A DNA stretch of 64,000 nt, from NCBI RefSeq assembly GCF_032062135.1, contig NC_092861.1, forward strand, positions 64,279,908 through 64,343,907, in the 5' to 3' direction. The translations under genes and the position numbers were made by a program. The notes under the pieces are model-generated. The model made no database searches and was not told the origin of the DNA. It was given only the letters and a program-made list of their open reading frames with translations. The stretch comes from Pyxicephalus adspersus. Taxonomy: Eukaryota > Chordata > Amphibia > Anura > Pyxicephalidae. Every line of letters begins with the position of its first letter. The first letter of the stretch is position 1. Shown here piece by piece: positions 48,710 to 59,607 of the stretch.

Positions 48710-49796
48710 CATGTGATTGAGCCTACCACTAACATAATTCAGTGATAAGAGGAAATAGGTGTCATGCAGTGGGCAAACACATTAAGCCCATTAAACAGGT
48801 ATTCTGTCCACCACTTTGCATCTATATACTGATAAAATGTATTTACCAACTTAATTTCTTTCACAATTTAGCTTGTTCAGTTTTGGGTTTAGTTGGGTTT
48901 TAAGTATAGGTCAACTAAAATTTTACAATGGATTCAAAAAAGTAATGTTCAACGAGTAACTGACTATAGAAATATCGTCATCTATATAATTAAAGGTTCT
49001 CCGGTCTTCTGTTTGCAATGACCAACACATGCCATATAGCATAAACAGTAGGGATCACCCTACATACAGCAATTTTAGTACTTTATGCCAGGGGTGTACA
49101 TGCTATATTGTTGCATAGGATATTTGGCTGTGACAAAAATTAGAGCTGGATTACATAATAAGTAGAGAATATCTTTCTTAATAAAACAAAATCATTATTT
49201 TTAAACATCTAATCATAGTTAAGTCCTTGTTAAAATTATTGATTAAATTTACTGCACATAGCTAAGCATAGCATTTATTTAATTACTAAGTGAAAATTCA
49301 CTTCCATTTTGTAATTTTTCCCATTGTGTAATGAATAGGCAGGTGCCCAAGCAGCCTATAAAGGATTGGAGCGGGGGTATATGAATAACAATATCAATGA
49401 ATGAATAACAATATTGGTTGAACAGAAAAACAATGATTTAACTGTTTTACATTAACTCTGGAAACAAAAATATGAAAGAGATGGTACATAAAGTGTTTTA
49501 AGGGAAAACCCTCTGGGATATGCATTTTATTGTACAAGAGATGTGACAAAATAGGAACATTACAGTTTTTCCAGACAAAGAGAAAACACTTGAAAGCTCA
49601 TGAAAACCTTGTCTTCACATTTTTGTTTTTGTAGCTGGATTTGACATAAGTAAAACAATGTGAGCCATACACTATGCTTTTAATTTGAACATCATTCCAT
49701 CCGAAATGGTATCTGTTCTTGGTGCACATTCAATTATTCAACTGACAAGAAAACTGTCTGTGAAAATCCAAACATGAACATCATTTATAAAGACTT
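48710..49796 (-). other. col21a1 intron segment, nothing recognised
   Basis: AT-rich, no supported feature. Confidence 0.5.
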
Positions 49797-49987
49797 TGGA
49801 CCTGGTTTAATAAAGATCTCCAAGGCTGGAGAAGATACACTTTCACCAGTGAAGCTGGTTGATCCAGCAAACCTGGAACAGATCGGGTGACTTTTAGGAA
49901 ATCCATTCCAGGTTTGCGGGATCATCCAGCTTCACTGATAAAAGTGTATCATCTCCAGCTTTGGAGAGCTTTAATAAATCAGGCCCA
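49797..49987. mobile_element. palindromic MITE-A, best complete copy
   Basis: The left arm (49797 to about 49883) reads TGGACCTGGTTTAATAAAG, CTCCAAGGCTGGAGAAGATA, GATCCAGCAAACCTGGAA. The right arm (about 49900 to 49987) is its reverse complement with about 12% differences, ending GCTTTAATAAATCAGGCCCA. Only a short core separates the arms, so the whole element is one hairpin of about 190 bp. No coding potential. Confidence 0.88.
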
Positions 49988-50072
49988 TTGTTTCTTTATT
50001 TTGAAAATACAGAAGATCACAAATATCAAATAATAGGCCATATTGTTTAGGCAGTGTAAAAAAAAACATTAC

Positions 50073-50126
50073 CTTATCACCGTCTCGTCCAGAATTACCT
50101 TTTAAACCTGGTAAGCCACGTGGTCC
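50073..50126 (-). CDS. col21a1: col21a1 exon: COL2, 18 codons
   Basis: The acceptor is GATTTTAG/GGA and the donor is AAG/GTAATGTT. Phase 0-0, 54 bp encoding GPRGLPGLKGNSGRDGDK. It contains GRDGDK, with charged residues typical of FACIT helices, and lies 86 bp downstream (in transcription) of the palindromic MITE at 49797-49987. Confidence 0.93.
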
Positions 50127-51418
50127 CTAAAATCAGTCATATGATTAATCAAATTTTCTTCACTTTTCTTAAAAATATCAACACATGAGCTCATTAAAAT
50201 ATGACATTAAATTATATTTAGTCCACTCACAGCAAATATTTCTCCCTACAACAATTTTTATAACTTGTCAAATTATATAACATAACTGATGAAATAACTT
50301 AGTAATGTCTTGAAAAGTTTTAATGAGATAATACGCCATATGAAATGCTCTATTAGTCTGCAAATAATTTAGCATAGCTGCCAGTTACATCACTGAAATG
50401 TTTTTCTGAAATTACATTGTACCATGCAATGACCTAACTTGGATAAAATTTGGAACATCGTAATGGATTTTATCCACCCAACTTAAATCTGGCAGTAGTG
50501 AATTCTATTATGTAAGTATTATGTTTTCATAATTGGCCTATTTAAAATGTATGTGTATTTAAGCTGCAAATTTACAAAGTACTGAATAGATAATTATTTT
50601 TCTGTGTTTAGGTTAGGAATTAATTTATTAAAATTGTCAAAGGTTTGATAAGACATAGCAGTAACATATTGAACACATTATTATGACCCAAACAGATAAA
50701 AACAAATTACAAATGCAATGGACTTTTCACTTATCAAGGTGAATATGGTGAAAATAAATGTTGCAAATAATATCCAATACCGTGTAAAGAATACAAAACT
50801 GGAATATTGCTTGCACATTATTGGGTGACCAGCACAGCTTTGCCTTCTACACATGCACATAAAAATGCTTGAGTTAAAATGCTGTACTCTACTCTAGTAA
50901 ATTTTAGAAATCTAAAGCAAGCTTGTTTTATACAATGTCACTGTTTATTGAATACAAGTTTAAACAACTCAATTGACCAGTCACAAGGCTATAATTAAAA
51001 AGAAGTCACACAATGTTCACAAATAATTTAGAGGGAACAAAGGTTTAAAGCTTTTTGTTCTGGAACTCATATGTCATGGATTAATCTCACTAATGTTCTT
51101 TCATAATACAAAATATAAAATTGAGTGGGGTTTTTAATATATTTATTTAGTCTTTTTTAAAGTGCCTTTGTCACAGAGTTCTACAATCTGAAATGAACAG
51201 CTACATTGTATTGTGTGACAGTTGTCCAATTGTCAATTCAGATACAGTATGAAAATAGTGTGATAGGATCTCTTTTAGCACATTTGGTGATTCTGGACAC
51301 ACACAAATTTTTGAGATACTAATACCTAAAGCTTGATTATCAGACCATAAATTAATTTAATGCTGATCTCAGTTAAAATAATAAACACAAACTATTTTTA
51401 ATAATCTCTAAATATTAC
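50127..51418 (-). other. col21a1 intron, 1292 bp, nothing recognised
   Basis: AT-rich, no named repeat. Confidence 0.5.
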
Positions 51419-51463
51419 CTGCACTCCTGGTGCACCTGCGTTCCCTAGTATTCCTGGTAATCC
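51419..51463 (-). CDS. col21a1: col21a1 exon: COL2, 15 codons
   Basis: The acceptor is CTTAACAG/GGA and the donor is CAG/GTAATATT. Phase 0-0, 45 bp encoding GLPGILGNAGAPGVQ, five unbroken triplets. 45 and 54 bp are standard collagen exon sizes. Confidence 0.92.
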
Positions 51464-52740
51464 CTGTTAAGATAAAAAACATATGTATATATACATTTTT
51501 ACAAGACAACATGCAAGCTTGCTTGGGAATATGGTTGTTTTTTTTATCCTTTAGTGTAATTTGAAGGTGAATGTTTTGCTATTACAAATCTGATCTATCA
51601 AACAAAAACATTAAAACCACATGATGTGAAATGAAGCGAATAACAACAATCATTTCATTACAATGGCACCTATCATGGTTGGACAGCAAGTTAACAGTCA
51701 TATTTTAGGGTAATGTGTTGGGACCAGGAAAAATTAATATTGATCTGATCAGTTTTGACAGGGCCAAATTGCGGCAGCTACACAACTGAGTGAGAACATT
51801 TTGATTTTCCCTTTTTTTAATAGACAGGTTTTTTAAAAGACTTTTTGTGTACACCAAAGGTGCGATATCATTGCAATAACATATGGGAGGAATGTAGATA
51901 TGGCAAGAAAGTTGACTAGGCTATTGCAAACTGCCAATGTTGTTTGAATGTAAGTCTGATTCAGGGGGAATCCCGTTAAAAGAGACAGCGCAATTAAAAC
52001 ATTTTTTGCCATTATATAGAAAGGGATTACAATCTTCATCAGTTATTACAGACCTCTGAGACCTCCGCTGTGTTTCATGGGTCAGGAAATTATTGGAAAT
52101 GTGTCCCAAGGTGACACAGAGAGCTATAAAACCGTGACAGAGGTTCTAACCCTTCCCTCTCTAACCTAAAAAAAAAAAACATTTTAGCTGACGTTATACT
52201 TCATTTTATTTGGTTGTACTAAAGCCATTCTCCATGGGGTCTCCATTCCTCAGATTTATGTATGAACTTAACATTTTGTAATTCTGTGAGTTTTGACTTT
52301 AATTTATTTATATGTTTCAAGACACTAAGTACATTTTTACACACATGGTAGGATTTCTTCTCCAGCTGGCTTGTGCAACGCTGCATGAGACCACACAGTT
52401 AGTAATTATCAATTCTAAGCAAAAACATCAGTGCCCAGAATAACCATTCAAAGGCTTTATTGAAAAATAAGCTCATACTACGTTACACTCCCCATTGCCT
52501 CTAAGGCACTTGGCCATTGGAAATATACAAATCAGATTTTTATTTTACAGACAAAGCTGACTCTTCAGGAAAATTGTGTAAATATAATAGAAAAGAATAA
52601 ATGGATCTGCTAGTAATTTTTACATGTTTGCTGCCACACAGGATAGCCCAAGTTCAGGGGATGTTGTATTGGGGTGATAACTGTGACTCTAATACAATAG
52701 GTGCTTGTAAAAACAAAACTACAAAAAACAAGCAGATTCA
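51464..52740 (-). other. first part of an 8.1-kb col21a1 intron, nothing recognised
   Basis: No supported feature. The overlapping minus-strand open frames 51833-52109 are unrecognised. Confidence 0.45.
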
Positions 52741-52842
52741 ATGGGCCTTATTCATTTATTCAGCTCTCCAAGCCTGGAGAAGATACAATTTAATCAGTGA
52801 TGTTGGGTGACCAGCAAACCTGAAATGGATTTTATAAAACTA

Positions 52843-53330
52843 CCGTATTTTTTTCCGTATAAGACGCACTTTTTCTTCCCCAAAACTAGGGGGCAAAAGT
52901 TGGTGCGTCCTATACGACAAATGTGTTATAAAATAATTAAAATAAGATACTCACCCGATACCCGATCCTGCGTGTGTCTCTTCTCCTCGCTGGCTGCATG
53001 CAGCGTGTGTCTCCTCTCCTCTCTGGCAGCCCGTGTCTTCTCCTGGCTGCACTGAAAAAAGCCGGCACAGCGCCCCTTGCTGTTCCCTGTCCTAACTGCC
53101 GTACAGTGGAAAAAAAGCACAGAGTGATCAGAAGGGGAATTTGAATGACACAGAGTGATCAGAAGGGAATTTGAATGGCACATGAGTGATCAGAAGGGGA
53201 ATACCGGTATGAATGGCACATGAGTGATCAGAAGGGGAATAATCTTTCAGAATTTTTTTTTCTAGATTTTCCTCCTTTAAAATTGGATGGGTCTTATATT
53301 CCGGAGCGTCTTATACGGCGAAAAATACGG
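52843..53330. mobile_element. MITE-B, copy 2, nested in MITE-A
   Basis: CCGTATTTTTTTCCGTATAA at the left end and TTATACGGCGAAAAATACGG at the right, TA on both sides (52841-52842, 53331-53332). 488 bp against 522 bp in copy 1. One internal tandem unit fewer explains most of the difference. Confidence 0.9.
53118..53250. repeat. four-unit tandem repeat inside MITE-B copy 2
   Basis: Same units as 40311-40475, one copy fewer. The lone CCGGTATGAATGG insertion variant is in the next-to-last unit of both copies. Confidence 0.9.
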
Positions 53331-53465
53331 TAATTTGCTATTTGCTAGCAAACGTTTTGAATCCTGGACCAGATTCATTCCAGGTTTGCTGGATCGTAAA
53401 TTTAGTAGTTTAGTTAAATATATATTGGGATAAATATTTATGGTAAACTTCCATTGGACTATTGG

Positions 53466-53764
53466 CACTGTGTTTCCCAACCAGGGTTCTGTGGAACCCT
53501 AGGATTGCTCCAAAGTTTGCTAGAGGTTCTTGAGCCACAAGCAAACTGTGTCTCTCAGGTCAGTTTAACTGATACCAATTAACCTTTTGGCTATTCGTAA
53601 GAGTGACATTTTTCCCACCGGCCAGCAATGTAAGAGATATTCTTCCCACTGACCACCACACTAAAGTACTGTGAGCTGTTGAAATAGTAATTATAGCAGG
53701 GGTTCTCTGAAGACTTGAAAGTTATTTAAAGGCTTCCCTATGATAAAAAGGTTGAGCAAGGCTG
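53466..53764. mobile_element. hAT-like MITE-C, intact copy
   Basis: Left terminus CACTGTGTTTCCCAACC with GGTTCTGTGGAACCCTAGG, right terminus AAAAAGGTTGAGCAAGGCTG. The ends are diverged inverted repeats of the CAGTGTTTCTCAACC type. I do not see an 8-bp target duplication, so age or boundary uncertainty remains. It serves as the reference for the split copy at 21142-24873. Confidence 0.7.
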
Positions 53765-53929
53765 TTTTAGCATTTTTAAAATATGAAACCTAATTTAGGT
53801 ATCCTGTATTTTTTATCATAATCATGTGATGTATATAATGTAATAAATGGACTAATCTGCAATGACAGACTTCAGAAAAAAAATAAATTATTCTCTGCAT
53901 ATTGACCTATTTATTGGGTTTCAACCTAA

Positions 53930-54307
53930 AACAAAAAAATATCACACTTACCTTTACGTTCGCAGAGCTCCTGATCGGTCCGGGGCTTTCCTCAATTGTG
54001 TCCTGTGCTATCCTCTAATCCACCTTCATTCCGAAAAGGAAAAAGCACCAGGCGACATTGGGCATGCACAGAAGGACTAGCCAGAAGACTCTTGGGAGAT
54101 GTGACGTGGGTATCCCAGGAAACTGTGTGCTTCTTTTCAGTCTTTACCGAGGTGGTAAAGACAAAAGAGTAGGGGTTTCCCCATTTTTGAGTGTTAAAGG
54201 TAAAAAAGAGTGTTAAAGGTAAAAAAAGAAGATCATTTTTACTTTACATAAAACAGTTATCTACCATTGTATGTAAAGTAAAAATTTTGGTGATAGGTCT
54301 GCTTTAA
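53930..54307. mobile_element. GC-rich repeat ending in TTAA (related to 19455-19905?)
   Basis: ATCACACTTACCTTTACG, CTCCTGATCGGTCCGGGGC and CTCTTGGGAGATGTGACGTG form a CpG-rich body. The right end GGTGATAGGTCTGCTTTAA, read in reverse, is TTAAAGCAGACCTATCACC, a T2-like terminus. The opening block CACTTACCTT...GCAG...CTGATC is shared with 19500-19535. Confidence 0.5.
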
Positions 54308-55627
54308 GGGGAAACGTGTTAAGTGGGGTAATATCATCATGTTCTTTAGTTCTTTGGTTAGAAGCAGAGAGAGAATGCGACAGCCCCATAAAGAGAACAG
54401 CATAAAGAGAACTACTAATCCTGTACTGTCAAGTGCAATAAACCAATGCTGTGCCAGTACTTATTATGTGAGAGGAACATTTGGTAAAATTTTAGAACAC
54501 TAAGTCAATTGTTCCTTTTTTGTGAAGACATTTTAACCTTTTGTGGATGGTAAGATGGTTATTTTAGGATTCTGAAATATTCTAATTAGGATGGATGGAA
54601 ATTAATGTAATCCAGTGTGGTAGTGCATCCAATATTCTATAAAATGACTTTTGACATTGAGACCTTTTATCATATATAGGGGTAACATCTCATCTGGGGA
54701 GTGCATTGTAAAACTATAACATATTAAGGAGCCTATTTATATAGTGAATCTCTATCAGCAAATGAATTTCCCTGATGCTAGAGTTTTAAATGACAGATAT
54801 TGATTCATTTAGTAAAGTCACATTATTGGCTGTATAAGTGGAGCCTCTAGTAATAATCAGACCCATACATTTAGTATTAATATGGCAATGCAATATTGTG
54901 AATTAAAATTCAAGGGAAATGACAGCGACAGGAGGGAATGTGATACTGGAAAAGTAAAAAACAAAATGATGCCATGTTTGAAAGATATCCTTTTCTAGAT
55001 CCTCCTGATTGGAAACACCTGGTTTAGGATGGTGTAAGTTACTAGCAGAATTGTCAGTGGCAGACTTTAGGAATTGGCAAAGGTAACTGCAAATGATTTT
55101 ATTGGGTAAATTTCAAAATATTTAAAAAAAATTAATGCAGATGTTGCCCAGAGTAGCTTTATGAAGAGGCAGAATAATACTCCTATAAAAAAAAGTAGTG
55201 TAATTTCTGGCCAAACAGCTAAATTACCAATTGAATGCATTTATATATACTGCATTACCAGTCAACATTTTTCTAAATGTTTTTGGACAAACATTTCATA
55301 TTGCTTAGTCAGGATGATGGCACCACTGTTTACTATGGTAGTAAAACTACTTTGTATCTCATTTGGATTGCAAAGACACATCATCATTGATGGCTTTCCA
55401 TACATACCTACTTATTTTAGCATGCCTAGGCTCATTCTTCTAGTCCCTGAAAGTATGCTAGACAGCCCTGCAACGTAGTTTAGTATGACTGACTTATAGT
55501 GCAGAACTGTAAAGCTAAGGGTATAGAAGGGCCAAAAAGGGATCTTTTAGATAAGTCCCCATCTAATGAAGCAGTCATAGCGATGGAATGTTGAAGCTGC
55601 TGCGGAGAAAGAGAGGTGTCACATTAA
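54308..55627 (-). other. col21a1 intron segment, nothing recognised
   Basis: The plus-strand open frame 55161-55478 has no family resemblance and an intron-like composition. Confidence 0.45.
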
Positions 55628-55802
55628 ACTTGATTCATGAACACTCCACAAGACTGCAAAATATAGACTATCATGGGAGAACCTGTGTGATTCACTAAAC
55701 ATAGAATAGTTTTCCTAAAAGTAATTTGCTATTAGTTGGCAAATGTTTTCAGCTCTGGATCAGGCCCATTCCAGGTTTGGTGGATCAGCTTGGTTCACCC
55801 AC
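55628..55802. mobile_element. palindromic MITE-A, old diverged copy
   Basis: CTAAAAGTAATTTGCTATTA, GTTGGCAAATGTTTTCAGC, TCTGGATCAGGCCCATTCC, AGGTTTGGTGGATCAGCTTG follow the family core and right arm. The left arm (CTTGATTCATGAACACTCC) is poorly preserved. Confidence 0.65.
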
Positions 55803-58800
55803 GAATCTATGTCTGGTCCCTGTGTCTCTAGTGCATTATCACCTAGTCTTGTCTATTAAAACTGACCTGATTCTGGCCAAGTTTACATTTCTGTTATCCA
55901 TGGTTTCTTAATGTTTGATAATGCTTCTTAATAGCTTGATGAACCAGATTGGCTTGCTGCCAAGCCAGTAGTAAAAAAAAAAAAATCCATTCTACAGCCA
56001 AAGCTAAGGTAGTTTGTGAAACTTGTACTATTCAAAAACAATTAATGGAGCTTTACAGTTTTTCTCAAGCCTGTAATTTAAAGGATTTGTGTTTTTCCAT
56101 GCCATCTTTAAGGCCCATGAAGGAACAACTTCTAAACACATTTTTTGCCATTGGTATATATCCCCTGCCAAGCCTTTATATTTCTCCAGAATGGACTAAG
56201 TTTCCCCACCTATATGTTATGAGTTTACTTAATTTTAAACAGGATTTGCAGAACTCTTGGCAAACAAACTGAGGCAGCTTTGGTCACCAGTACTTTATCT
56301 ATTAGGTTCATACTTGTTCATATTTGTGTTTGTGCTTTAGGAAGATGTTACCTCAATAGTTGGGGACACAAACAAACACTTGTTTTAGTGAAAGTTATTA
56401 CCTTTCATTCTTGTACGGTTTTCACCGGGAAAATGAAGTCCTCTTAACAGGACTGTAAAAACCACAGAATCATCCTGTTTTGAACTCTCTTGCTGGTCAT
56501 TGCACTGTTAGAAGTTTTTGTAGAAATCTCCTAATGAGTTCATTGAGTTTTGTCAGTTTAACACTAAGCTCTAATAAAAAGAGGTCTGCCTTTAACACAT
56601 ATACTATGCTGGGTCTTTTTTCCTTCTGACAATGGGCAATTGTGCTTAACAAGTTTGGTGTAGGGGTTACTTGGCCTTTTTCAAGTGGACCTACCGGCAT
56701 CACAGGGGTTACCTAGTTTCATGTTGAGCGTAGCCTCACTAAAGTCACTGGGCTAAAAAGTTAGATAACTGTGTGGAATTACGTAAAAACAAGGTAAGTT
56801 GGACTATCTCTAACCCATTTTTTTCAGATAAACAGCAGTGAAGAGTTTACTTTAATTTTTGGATTAAGTTAAGCTTAATAGTTGAGATAAACTCAAAGTG
56901 TATGTCCAGCAAAGTTTTTTTTAAGTTTCAAAGTTTTTGTGAATTGGAAAATATTAGAACCCCTGAGCAGTACATATCCAAGAGGAGCTTGTAACTTTAC
57001 ACACTTTTTACTAAACTAGAGAAAATGAAATCTTAAGAGAAAAGAAAATCTTAAGAGTCAATTTCTAGACCTAATGTTAAATTTCGACTAAGAATAAAAT
57101 ATTAGTCAAGTTAAGTTTGGGGTCAGGATTCCAGAAGGTATTTAAGTATTAGAATTAAATCCTAAATAAATTCATTGATTTATAAAACACAATTCTATTG
57201 ACATCTTGTATTTCAAACATTGTTTTACTTGCTGTGCAAAACATGGAATTGCCTTACTGCAAGTAAGCAACTGTCACATCCAGAGTACCCAGTACATGAT
57301 TATCTTTATTAGTACTTCAATTAAGGCATACTATTGGAATCAGTGTAGTTTCGAACTTTTCCAATTACACAGCCAAAATGTCCTGTATCCCAGCAACCAG
57401 TTATGTAACAGAAAGTTTCCTAAAGTGCAGAAGGGGCTTTCCTTCTTGCAGCTGGCAAAAACCATAGGCCTAAATTGACATTCTGTTTCCAGTTATTAAA
57501 AAAAAGAACATAAGATTTTCCTTTGCAGGTCTTTTTATATCTAAAGTGGATTAACTGTAACTACAGCTTAAAACATTAAAAAAGAAATCATGGACATTTG
57601 TTCAACATTTTTCAACAGACAGGATGCCATATAGTAAACCAGATGGATTTCTTCTGGCTATATCAACCAGTTGGGTTACACAAACTATAAAACAATGCTT
57701 TAGTCCATTGACAAATACATGGATGAACCAAATATTTTAACAAGCAACTTCATGCTTGGGAATAACACGAGAATAACATGAATAAAGCGTAACATGAATA
57801 AAGCGTAAACATGTTACTCATCCTCTGTGATTTAACCACTGGGACTTCAAACATATACACAATAAACACTACACGTCCAAGCATTTCTCTCTAAACTGTA
57901 CCATGGAGTGTGATTGGCCAGATATTATTTGCCCGGAATTCTTTGTTTAAAATAAATGCTTTTACTAGCTCCATACTCTTAGCAATTCTTCCGAAACCAA
58001 TCTTTGGACATCATGTTTCTAAGGTCCATATTGCTCGTCTTTTTGATTCTATTGCTGTGTGACCCTTAGCACATCCCACCATGCATCATGTTTGGCTCAG
58101 CACAATGTAGCATGCACCCAGTTACACTGAAAAATTCACTTACCACATTGTAGAATATACCCCAAATACACTTTGCTCTTTATATCATGCACCCCAAAAG
58201 AACTCAGCACCACACATCACAACTCATATCAACCTCATGGTAACTGCCAAATGTGCTATGATGGATCTTGTGCCGGGTACTGGAACACAGTGCTTTCCTG
58301 CCTGGCAAAATTGAAGGGGGAAAGGAAACCACCAAACAGAAAAATACTGGTGCACCACAGACTATTAAACTGCATAATTTGCACCGAACTTGTATGTCTA
58401 AATATGAGTAAATCAAAAATTAGGTGCCAGATTTGGGAGCCAGGTTTTGCAAATCTAACTTCACTATGCACAAGTAAACTATAGTTAACTTGCCCAAGCC
58501 AATGTGTATCCCAGCATAAAAATTATAGGCACTAAGTTTGTCTCTGTCTAAAAATAATTTGGCTTTCATGATCTAAGAGTTAATTAACTGAACAGAAACA
58601 TGAATTAAACCAGATGGATATTGTAACAAAACATTTATCTACTAATAATAAGAGAAAGATTGCTATCAATGTTGGCATTAGATTTGCTTCTACAAAAATT
58701 ACATATCTCTTTTATTAAGAAATACACATTTACTGTTAACTGCATGGTAGGCAAATATCCCATTTTGAGCCCTCATACAGCACAGCACAGCACAACAATG

Positions 58801-59544
58801 GCTTTACCTGGAATGAATTAGCCCATCAGCCAAAATAACCTAGAATATGTTATTTCAACACAGGTCTCTAAAATCCTCATACTGAAAAATTTAGACACAT
58901 ATTTGAAGATATTGCCATAATATTGACACTTTGTGTGCATGAGACAAATTGAAAACACGGAATAATAAAATCATCCATGTAGTATATGCATTCAATGTTG
59001 TCTGGGAGGGATATGTCACGTTATTGTACATAAATAGGATAACGCCAGCCTTTTTGAGCTTCTGGCTGTCTGAGTTACCTTAATCATAAATCTGCTGGAA
59101 AACAAGTGCAAATTCTACATATTCATTGCTCTTCTTTGTATGAAAAAGCATAAAAAATAGAAACATGTACAGTAAAGAAACATGACAATCTGCTGCTAAA
59201 AAATTGAATATTTGGCTAAATGCATATATCACACAAAGGGACAAAGAAGCTCAGTGAAAACAGTTGATCAGAACCAGATACAAACAATATGTATGATTGT
59301 CTGTTATTATTAACATGCCGAAAACTCAAAAAGACCATAACATAACACATTAGTATCTCAATGATTATTATAATATGTCTTAGGTTTTTATGCAATACAG
59401 CATGCACCATTTGGTAATAAATTTTAGTTCTTTGTATCTACAACATCTGAAATATTTACAAATGTACATAGTGCACTGCACATTACAACTAAAAAATAAA
59501 TCTAAACATTTAATGTTCATGCATAACAATGTTATAGTACTCAC
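55803..59544 (-). other. remainder of the 8.1-kb col21a1 intron, no gene recognised
   Basis: Open frames at 55949-56272 and 58173-58484 (plus) and 56497-56703 (minus) show no domain. A small duplication of ATGAATAAAGCGTAA lies near 57780-57805. Confidence 0.45.
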
Positions 59545-59607
59545 AGGCTTACCATCTGGACCAGGTTGTCCAGGGGAACCAGGATTGCCAGGCATTCCAG
59601 GATCTCC
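59545..59607 (-). CDS. col21a1: col21a1 exon: COL2, 21 codons
   Basis: The acceptor is TTTTACAG/GGA and the donor is CCT/GTGAGTAC. Phase 0-0, 63 bp, seven perfect Gly-X-Y triplets beginning GDPGMPGNPGSPGQPG and ending PDGKP. Rich in Pro at the Y position, as expected for 4-hydroxylation sites. It is followed by the largest intron in the window (8.1 kb), which is full of mobile elements. Confidence 0.93.

Larger units (their letters stand above)
52741..53395. mobile_element. palindromic MITE-A, interrupted by MITE-B
   Basis: The left arm 52741-52842 (TTATTCAGCTCTCCAAGCC, GTTGGGTGACCAGCAAACC, TGAAATGGATTTTATAAAAC) resumes at 53331 with ATTTGCTATTTGCTAGCAAA, CGTTTTGAATCCTGGACC and CATTCCAGGTTTGCTGGATC. 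Between them sits MITE-B with a TA duplication. The distal right arm is missing after about 53395. Confidence 0.85.

Noticed and set aside
55161..55478. 105-codon plus-strand open frame in the large intron
   Set aside because: No family resemblance, AT-rich codon use like intron DNA, no splice or promoter context.
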